Origin: Camellia lanceoleosa
Lineage: Eukaryota; Streptophyta; Magnoliopsida; Ericales; Theaceae
Direction of reading: 5' to 3'
DNA length: 64,000 nucleotides
NCBI GenBank assembly: GCA_025200525.1
Contig: CM045761.1
Span: 135,410,223-135,474,222 of the forward strand
Shown piece after piece: positions 56,065 to 64,000 of this stretch (position 1 is the first letter of the stretch; each line of letters starts with the position of its first letter). The notes beneath the pieces were generated by a model. It was not told where the DNA came from and did no database searches. It worked only from the letters and a program-made list of their open reading frames with translations. Made by a program: the position numbers and the translations under genes.

Positions 56065-56245
56065 ACAATTAATTTTTTTTAAAAAAATTACGGTTGGTAT
56101 ACATCTTTTAGATTTATGGAAGTGCAACAGAACAGCTATTTTTTTTAAATAAAAAACATTGGGCAACTTTAGCAAATGTTTCTATACTCTGGATTGAGTA
56201 GACCCTCGGCCAACCCAAATCCATTCGAGTTACAGACTTACGACA

Positions 56246-56469
56246 CCGTTTGGTATAGTTATTGGAAAATGATTATAGTTTATAATTATGAACCTAAGTT
56301 GATTTTTGATTTATAAATTAAGTTTCTTCTTATCCACTCAAAGAATAAGTTGATTTTTGACTTACAAAAAAGCTATAAGCTGTATTGTTAAGCTGAACCA
56401 AACACATCAAAATAACTTAAATTAAGTTAAAAGCTAAAATAAGCTGGAAATAAGCCCTACCAAACAGGA
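56246..56469. mobile_element. MITE, family A copy 2
   Basis: CCGTTTGGTATAGTTATTGG and right-end reverse complement CCTGTTTGGTAGGGCTTATT are the TIRs. It shares AAGTTGATTTTTGACTTA and ACCAAACACATCAAAATAAC with the copy at 13453-13684, in the same orientation. Confidence 0.7.
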
Positions 56470-57347
56470 TCATAGAATTATTGAAATTTAATTTGTGTTT
56501 AATTCATTATAATTGTATAGTAATGATTTATTACATAATTAAGTTAAATTCAAACACAGTTTAAAATTCATTAAAATTTTTGATTGAGCTTAATAAATTT
56601 GTATAAATTATATAAAAAAAATTAAACTACGTAATTAAAACTAATTTAGAATTCATTAAAAACATAAAAAAAATTAAATTTAAACATATTTTTTAAATTC
56701 ATTAAAATTTTAAATCAGTTTTAAATTACACCTCTTTTTTTTTTTCTTCACTCATCTCATTTACAGCACAGCGGTAGTAACAGTGTGGTAGTGGTTAATT
56801 AACGTGACATACGTACGAATGCATTTGCGGTGTCACGAGAGCGGGCAGTTCTCTTCACTTGTTACCTTACCTCACTTCACCGCCGGCCAATTCAATGAGC
56901 CCAATATCAATCATATTATTAGTATTTAGTAATATGAATAAAAAATAAGATAATTTGTATTTTATAATTTTCTTTAATTTTACGTTGACTTTTAATTTTA
57001 GATTTTAATTTGGTACCATTAATAATGTTAATTAGGATTTTTGAAGAAAAATAGACACTTGATTGAGGTTATATCATTAAGTACAATAAATTTATAATTT
57101 TGTTTATAAAAACATAGCACATGTACTTTATGTGCTCATTTTTTTAATTAAAAAATATCAATAATCGTAATCAATTGGACAAAATTGAAATAAAATTAAA
57201 AAATCAAGGTCAAAATTGAAAAAAAATAAAATAATATAAAAATTACTGATATAATTTGCCTTAAAAAAAATATTATCATAATTTTTACGATAAATTAGTA
57301 GGTTGTGTATGTGTTTACGTATGGTCTAAATTGTGTATGTACTCATT
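56470..57347. other. AT-rich intergenic DNA
   Basis: No gene. A less AT-rich stretch (56758-56900) contains GGTGTCACGAGAGCGGGCAG and no ORF of note. Confidence 0.4.
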
Positions 57348-57494
57348 GGGTTGTTTAGGAAAGATAGTTAGAAATTATTTTTTTTTTATTTTTTTGGATT
57401 TTTTTAAAAAATATGTAAAAAAATAAGAAATAATATAATTTAAAATTGATTAAAAATTAAAAAATGACGTTTAAATATCTTTCCAAAATAACCC
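57348..57494. mobile_element. MITE, family B-like (147 bases)
   Basis: GGGTTGTTTAGGAAAGATA and the reverse complement of the right end GGGTTATTTTGGAAAGATA are near-perfect TIRs; ATT flanks both sides. Confidence 0.7.
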
Positions 57495-57497
57495 ATT

Positions 57498-59176
57498 ATG
57501 ATTCCAACCACAACAACACCAAGCAGCTTGTGTGGTGCATTTTGTAGTCATTGATAAGATTACGCCCACAAAAATAAAGGATTGCTATTTTAGATATGAG
57601 GCTCAACTGGGGTGTAGTTCGTAATTTAATTCGTTGTATTTAGTTAGAGGTTTTGATGAAAGAAATAAAAAGAAAAAAAATATACAATTTTATTTTTTAT
57701 TTGATTATAATGCAGAAACATAGGAAAAACGAAAGTGAAGAAAATGTAATTTCACTTTTATCTTTTGGGTTCACTTATGCTCTTTTATTTTCTCATTTCC
57801 TAACTCAACCAAACATAATTTGGTATTCGAATTCTATTAATTCTTTCACATTTTCTTTCTATATCCCTTAACATTTCCATTTCTCTCTTTAAATTCTCAA
57901 ACCAAACACAACCTTAGAGTTGTGTTGTTGCGTGTGGTGGACTCATTTTGAGGTTTTTGAATCGTTTATTGTATAGTGTTGCTAAGAAAATTATTTACAT
58001 AATCGAATATCGATAATTAAATAATCAAATTATATTTGTTTTTAAAAAAATAAATAATCTATTCTTAAAATTATATTTGTTAATTTTATATAATAAATAT
58101 GATCCAATCATGAATTTATTGATCTCCAATAACCTTGATTTTTTAAGATAAATTTAACAAGTCATTATAAAATAAATTATTTTGATCATCAAGATGAGCC
58201 TCGAAGCAGGCCTATTGCCTCTCTCTTGTTGAATCACTAACTAGAGACAAGCCAACACATTCAGATATTATCTAATGTGTCATTTTATATACAATTAATC
58301 ACATCTTTTGATGGAAATTTACTTTTTATCTACAAACTAATAACACTATTATTTTGTGGAGTTTATGAGATTATGATGTCATGTAATACACTATATCACA
58401 TAGTCCTAACATGGACTAATTTTTACATGTTGACATTATGGAGATGCTTGTATCTTCTTTTTTTTGATTTATTATGATTTTTAAGAGACAACAAGAATAT
58501 ATAACTATTTGTGCTTAGTGGACTATTTAAGCAGTAATTTCTTTTCTTCCCAAAACATGTTATTATGTGGCATTGGCAGTATAAAAATAAAAATAAAAAA
58601 AGTAAATTAAAATTGGTAAACTAGGGTTTCAATTGATTAATGCGAAGATGATTAAGATGTGTACAAAATTGACCGAGATGGCATAATATATGGTGAGTCC
58701 AAAACTAACTGCAAAAATGTGCCAAGATTAGATTGTTTTTGAAAGATTAGATTAGGTTGTAGATGGTGACTAATTTTCTACCACATGGACGATTAAAAGT
58801 AGGAATTCAAAGTTAGGTAAAAAGAAAATGATCCTAATTACGGATGAATTTAGTCAAATAAAATACTGAGTAGTAAAGTTTTGAAAAATCCGCGTTGTCC
58901 TTTTCTTTGACTGAGAATGAATGAGAGATTATTTAAATTTAAATCTTATGACATCTAAACAAACAAGGCGTGCAAGTTTAGTGATACCTTTTCCTCATTT
59001 CTTATATAAGGACATACAAAGCTTAATGATACCTTCTTGATTTCTTATGAGAACCTACATAAGAAAATAACTAAATGACAACGAAGTACATTTTTTAAAA
59101 TTTTTTTTAAAGATTATCCAGATACAAATAAATAAATGAACATGAGATACTTTTTAATTGAACTCAATATAGTTTT
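57498..59176. other. AT-rich intergenic DNA
   Basis: Small ORFs only, without domains. A possible MITE right edge (TCTCAAACCAAACACAACC) is at 57895-57913. Otherwise nothing recognised. Confidence 0.4.
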
Positions 59177-59179
59177 TTA

Positions 59180-59408
59180 GGGTTGGTTTGGGAAGTGGGT
59201 TGGTTTTTAGGCTTTTTTGATTATTTTAGCGTGGGTTAAAAAGTTTGGTTTCGGAAAGGCTTTTTGACTTTTTTAGCTTTTTTTGTGAGAGAAGAGTGTA
59301 ATGATTATGAGTTAGATATGATGTTTTGTTTTTTGTGACTAAAATAACTTATTTTATTTTTTATGACTAAAATAATCAAAAAAACCCAATCTAACTCTTC
59401 CCAAACAG
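59180..59408. mobile_element. Tourist-like MITE, family B (229 bases)
   Basis: Left GGGTTGGTTTGGGAAGTGGG and TTTTTTGATTATTTTAGC mirror the right end (TGTTTGGGAAGAGTTAGATT and TTTTTTTGATTATTTTAG when reverse-complemented). TTA precedes the left end; the right end is slightly decayed. Confidence 0.65.
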
Positions 59409-59463
59409 ATAATGTTTATACTTATTTTAAAAATGCTTTCAGCACCGTTCTCATGACAAATCA

Positions 59464-59521
59464 GTGGTGCTTTGGGAATAAGCTAAAAAAGAGTTTTTTT
59501 AACTTTTTAGCCTTTTTATAC

Positions 59522-59552
<31 letters not shown>

Positions 59553-59618
59553 AAAAAAACCACAAAAAGCCAAAAAAAAATTAAAAAATCAACTTTTTAA
59601 CCTTCTCAAAACACCCCT
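59464..59618. mobile_element. MITE, family B-like (~155 bases)
   Basis: GTGGTGCTTTGGGAATAAGC and the reverse complement of the right end GAGGGGTGTTTTGAGAAGGT are weak TIRs. The body has AACTTTTTAGCCTTTTT and an AAAT microsatellite (59528-59546). Confidence 0.45.
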
Positions 59619-60905
59619 CAATGTCATGAAGCACTGATAAGTATTTGCTTAAATTAAATGACACATCAAAGCCAGTGGAATACTTTAAGGTCAAATTTGT
59701 TAATCATTTTAAAAAAAAAATAAAAACAATTAAAATATTTGTTAATCAATATATTTAGAGCACTCACTAACGAATCCTAACAAGGTCTGTCAAGAATCAA
59801 ATTAAATATTATTCATGTATAATTTTTATACATAATTCATCAGCAAATAATATGATATTGACAAAAAAAAAATTATAACTAAATGTATTTAACAAAATCA
59901 AATTACTATAATATATAAATTTTATAAACTTTTCTATTTATATATTATTAATACGCTAGAATAAATCATAGCTAGATAGGAGGTTATTTAATTCCAACCA
60001 AATCTATCGAGCAGTGCGATGGATAAAAATATTTGACCAGTTTTTCAAGGGCTCAAATGGAAAATCTTCTTCTTTTATTTTTTATTTTTTATTTTAAGAA
60101 ATTGAATAAGTATTTGGAACAAAAATTAGTTTATAGTAATTTGTAGGACAAGTATTTTATAAATAAGTTTCATTTATGTTTATTTTCTTGACAATTTCAA
60201 GATTTTTTAATTTTGGTTATGGAGTTTTAAAATTTAATTTTCTAGTTTTCAATTTGTATTTTTTATAAAAAATTAAGGAATATTTTTAATATTTTAATAA
60301 AACATTATAATTTTTAAATCCACTTAATCTAATGCACTTAAAAGTATAAAATTTGTGGATTTTTTATTTTTTATTTTTTTTACAAAATTCACTAAATACA
60401 AAAAATAAAATAAAACAAAACTTTAAGACATTTTCGTAATTTTTTGAATTTATTGAATTATTTTTAGATTTTTTCACATACATTTTTTAATTATATTTAT
60501 ATTAGATGCATATAAAAAATAATAAATTACAATAATCTCCCTTAAAATGCACATTTTCTTTTTAAATTTTAAAACTCAACAGTTAATCACGTAAAAATGT
60601 TATTTTGTTACATTTAACCATTTTTCAAAGGATTTTGTGATAAATTTACATTGAATAAGGTCATGTGACATAGTTATTGAATTTTTAAGATAATAATGTC
60701 CTTATTTAGAAAGTCTGTTTGCATTTTGCGACTAAGATGTAAGGAAGACGAAATGCAAATTAGATTGTCAAAATAGGGTATTATGGTTATAAAAAATCAA
60801 TAAATGTGTTATTTGATTCACATATGACTTTATTTTGTTTAAATTTCTAACATAATACTAACGGAATGTGTTAAATATAATAAGATAATATTTTAAGGTA
60901 GGTGG
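59619..60905. other. AT-rich intergenic DNA
   Basis: No gene, RNA or clear repeat seen. Confidence 0.4.
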
Positions 60906-61500
60906 TGTTTAATAAAGTTCAAAACTAAAAACCAAAGACTGAATATTAAATATTGAAAGTTGAATGCTAAATTTTTTAAACTGAAAAGTTATTTGATAAA
61001 AATTTAAATGTTGAACTAAAAATAAGTTGTTTAATATGTATAAAATCATATTAAAATTTATTATTTTCAAATGGTATATTTCAATTTTGATATTATAATA
61101 ATTGTGGTAATAGTGGTGGTAGTGGTAGAGATGATAGTGGTAATAAAATGATGGTGTGGCTATGGTAATAATGATAATGGTAATAGTAATAGTGGTAGTG
61201 GTAGTGATAGCAGTAGTAATGGTAGCGATGGTAGTGGTAGCAAAAGTGGTGGTGGTGGCGGCGATAGCAATGGCGATGGCGATGACATGATAGTAGTGAT
61301 TGCAGTAGTGGTAGTGATGATGGTGATGGTGGTAGTAGTGGTAGAAATAGTGATAGTGGTGGCGGTGACATGATGGTGGTAGTGGTGGTAAGAGTTTATA
61401 ATAATGTATATAGATACTTATGTTTAGTATTTATAAATTTAGTCAGAATTAAGTAAATTTTGTATAACTTAATAAATTTTAGCTTACATTTTAAAAAACA
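60906..61500. mobile_element. Possible hAT-like MITE with trinucleotide core
   Basis: GGTGTTTAATAAAGTTCAAA at the left and AGTGTTTTTTAAAATGTAAG (right end, reverse complement) are weak TIRs. The phrases GGTGTTT and AACTAAAAACCAAAGACTGA are usual for plant MITEs of this look. The core is the microsatellite at 61103-61390. Confidence 0.4.
61103..61390 (+). repeat. Compound trinucleotide microsatellite (GGT/GAT/AGT)
   Basis: Mixed GTGGTAGTGGTAGTGATAGC, GGTGGTGGTGGCGGCGATAG type units across ~290 bases. On the minus strand it gives a His/Tyr-rich open frame, a by-product of the repeat. Confidence 0.9.
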
Positions 61501-61504
61501 CTTA

Positions 61505-61687
61505 GGGTTGGTTTGGGATGTTCTAAAAAAATATACTTTTTGACTTATTGGCTTATATGGGTTGGGTTTTGGTTGGGTTTAATGTGATGTGTTAAAGAGG
61601 TGATGTGATTTAAATAAGATGATGTGACTTAAATAGGATAGTGACTTTTTAACTTTTTGTATTATTTAGTTCATGCCAAACCAACCC
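61505..61687. mobile_element. Tourist-like MITE, family B (183 bases, perfect ends)
   Basis: GGGTTGGTTTGG at the left and CCAAACCAACCC at the right are perfect 12-base TIRs; TTA on both sides (61502-61504 and 61688-61690) is the TSD. The interior contains GTGATGTGATTTAAATAAGA and ACTTTTTGACTTATTGG. Confidence 0.88.
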
Positions 61688-61690
61688 TTA

Positions 61691-61854
61691 GGCCTTGTAT
61701 GACAACTCAATATTATAGTCTTAAAAGTCAAAAAGTCACAAAACAACTAAAAAACTAACAACATATACTAAAAAATCAAAAATTCTATTTTCTCTCTACC
61801 TTTTATATATTTTTTCGTAAAAAATTAAAAAATCATTCCAAACACACTTAAGCC
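61691..61854. mobile_element. Tourist-like MITE, family B, directly adjacent
   Basis: Starts GGCCTTGTATGACAACTC immediately after the TTA of the previous element and ends CCAAACACACTTAAGCC. The interior TTAAAAGTCAAAAAGTCACA and TTTTCGTAAAAAATTAAAA matches the family. Ends are diverged. Confidence 0.55.
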
Positions 61855-61884
61855 TTCATTTGGCATGCCAAACATTTTGGTAGT

Positions 61885-62345
61885 ATTTGGTAGAGTTTTG
61901 TAAATGTGATTTGAGAGTATGAGTTGTATTTTGAGTTTGTGTGTTGTGGAATTATGATTTGAGTGTAGAAAATTTGTTTGGTAAAGAGTTTTGAAAATAG
62001 TTTTGGAAAAGAGGTTTGATTTGAGTGGGGAATTGTTGATGTGACATTTGATATGTGATACAAAAATTTACAACTCATAACTAAACATACAACTCAAAAT
62101 TATTTTAAAGGACATAAAAAATTCAGAAAATATTTTTTTCGATTATAAATTAATTAACATATCAATTGTAAAAAAAAAAAAAAACCTGGTCAACCGCCCG
62201 GTCAACCGGCCGGACGACCCGCGAACAAAAATTTTCACAGACTGAAAAGAAGCAGACGCGTCGCTTTTGCAGGTGTTCTCAAATGTTGATTACAGAGCTC
62301 TGCGGAGAACACAACCAAACATCATTGTGGAATTAAGATGTTGAA
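61885..62345. mobile_element. Second copy of the CCGG-core element
   Basis: The body parallels 52070-52566: TATTTGGTAGAGTTTTGTAA, GTTGATGTGACATTTGATAT, ACTAAACATACAACTCAAAA, then a GC-rich block at 62186-62222 (CCTGGTCAACCGCCCGGTCA, ACCGGCCGGACGACCCGCG). Exact ends are unclear. Confidence 0.55.
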
Positions 62346-62374
62346 AACGATTTCTAGAATCGTTCCAAACAAAG

Positions 62375-62568
62375 CCTTTGATTTTTTTGGCTATTTTAGC
62401 CACAAAATAAACTAAAAAATCAATAACCCAAAACGTCATATCTAAACCATAATCATTTTATTTTTTTCTCTCACAAAAGTCAAAAAAGTCAAAAAGCTTA
62501 TCTCAAACGTGATTTTTTAGCCTCAGGCTAAAATAATCAAAAAGTCAACCCACATCCAAAATGAACCC
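62375..62568. mobile_element. MITE, family B, degenerate
   Basis: Right end (reverse complement) GGGTTCATTTTGGATGTGGG with GACTTTTTGATTATTTTAGC mirrors the left TGATTTTTTTGGCTATTTTA; TAA follows at 62569-62571. The left boundary is uncertain. Confidence 0.5.
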
Positions 62569-62571
62569 TAA

Positions 62572-63875
62572 TGTTTTTTACCTCATATTTTAGTTAAAAA
62601 ATCAAAAATTACTCAAGGTCTTAAATTTTTAAGTGATATCAATTATAATTATGAAATAAACTTAATTAAATTATCAAACATCCCGTAATTAATTGTTAAA
62701 TTTTAAAATTTAGAGGACGAACAGCAATGAATTATAGTTTAAATGAATTTATTGTAATTTACCTTATAAAAAAAATACTCCAAAATAGAAAAAGAATTAC
62801 TAAAAACACCAAAAACACGAAGAAAAAAAAAATACTGTTTTTGAATATTCAAAATAAAAAGTAATTTTTAGAGAGTGGATCTCACGCGCTAATTGGGTAT
62901 TGGAGTTGGTACTAGGTTGAAAGTAAAGAAGATCACTTTTTTTGACAGTTGACTCTCCACATCCCTACTTGAAAGCTACACATCGGTGGCGTTACGTCAT
63001 TAGAGTTATAGTAATGGAGAAATGCTTCATAGTTTACTCTTTTAATCTACTAGTTGTACAATATAACGTAGAAGACCTTGACCTAACCCTAAGTTGATTT
63101 CATTTTTTTAAGGGTTATGATATTTTAAAAAAATAAAAGCATAAAAAATGTATTAAAATCAAAAATACCAAACAATTCCTAATTTTTTACCCATCTGGGT
63201 TTTATCTCAATTTTTAATTTGTTAAATTATATTGATATTTGTTTAAATTTCAAAAAATATATATAATAAATTTTATAATTTTGATATAATTATGTTGAAT
63301 TTCTTTAATATTTTAATTCATATAACACTTAATCTATTTATTTATCAATAATTCACTAGTCTCGCGAATGTAAAAAATATTGTCATCTGTTTTATAAAAA
63401 TGTATATTTTGTTTGTTTATTCCTATATTTTCACACAATCTACATTTCTACAATAATTTCAATCAATTTAACCTTATTAAAAAGAACGTTGGTGTAATCA
63501 TATCAAAATTATAAATATGTTTTAGTTTTTCTAAACCTCAACAAAGTTCAATACTCTTTTTTTTATTGTCTTTAAATATTAGTTTAAGGGAGAAGATTCT
63601 TTGCATCACAAAATTTGTAGGATTCATCATGGGTGTTATTTCAATAATTTAAATAATTAATTTTATGATCTCTTATTTGCAGATTATTTATAAAAAAAAA
63701 TTTAATAATTTAATCACACAAATTTATCATATTTATATTAATCAAAGGTAAGGTTTACTTTTAATAAATATTTGTTAAATAGATGCGTGAATGATCTAGA
63801 CACGCATAGGGACCTAAAGATGAAACAACCCATATTAATCAGATGGAACCATAATAAAATTCATACATCCAAACT
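62572..63875. other. AT-rich intergenic DNA
   Basis: No coding or RNA signal recognised. Confidence 0.4.
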
Positions 63876-63879
63876 CAAG

Positions 63880-64000
63880 GCTTGGTTTGGGAACATGCTA
63901 TTTTAGTAACTTTTTGGCTTTTTACGAAAAGATGTGCAGAAAAGTAGAGAGGTGATGTGATGTGTTTTAGTTGGCTTTTTGACTTTTTGGCTATTTTAGC
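63880..64000. mobile_element. Tourist-like MITE, family B, cut by the window edge
   Basis: AAGGCTTGGTTTGGGAACAT then ACTTTTTGGCTTTTTACG, GGTGATGTGATGTGTTTTAG and TTTTTGACTTTTTGGCTATT, as in the other family members; the right end is outside the window. Confidence 0.55.

Noticed and set aside
57653..58477. 66-72 codon frames in AT-rich DNA
   Set aside because: Phe/Tyr/Ile-rich chance frames without start context or domain.
61093..61371. His/Tyr-rich 92-codon frame on the minus strand
   Set aside because: Produced by the trinucleotide microsatellite; no gene context.

Overview
The window looks like intergenic nuclear DNA from a flowering plant, probably a dicot. It is very AT-rich and built almost entirely of transposable elements: Ty3-gypsy, Ty1-copia, plant L1-type LINE, PIF/Harbinger, CACTA, Helitron-like and many MITEs. 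I found no intact host gene, rRNA, tRNA or CRISPR. The species cannot be fixed from the sequence. The only host-gene trace I recognise is one exon of a CDK-like protein kinase carried inside a CACTA element. All boundaries come from reading LTR/TIR ends and target-site duplications (TSDs) by eye.

Layout. 1-1556: 5' part of a minus-strand Ty3-gypsy element, running off the left edge. 2281-3766: foldback-type inverted-repeat element. 4120-11338: complete but mutated 7.2-kb PIF/Harbinger element (TSD TTA) with a Myb-like ORF1, a transposase, and a third gene of 'putative plant transposon protein' type. 14031-26011: Ty1-copia element on the plus strand, split by a second copia element (15528-20302, minus strand, TSD ATTAA). 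26533-51870: a decayed minus-strand LINE that acted as a repeated landing site. It holds an LTR-like insert (27115-28158), a 12-kb CACTA element (29492-41563, TSD ACT), a Helitron-like element (41903-50624) and a small 9-bp-TSD element (51318-51514). The CACTA carries the kinase exon, a LINE fragment and a ~170-bp satellite array, itself split by a 2.5-kb solo LTR. The Helitron carries a nearly intact full-length LINE (42440-48898, 19-bp TSD). 51871-64000: AT-rich DNA with at least a dozen MITE-like elements.

How the parts relate. Every autonomous-type element has at least one stop or frameshift, so no gene set here is predicted to be active as it stands. Closest to intact are the young LINE (one stop in ORF2) and the Harbinger transposase (one stop at codon 46). 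Short CCGGTCGACCGG-like motif clusters lie near both ends of the Harbinger element and recur in two unrelated-looking elements near 52.4 and 62.2 kb. These clusters, the third Harbinger gene, and the CACTA with its captured exon and satellite array are the best leads for something undescribed.
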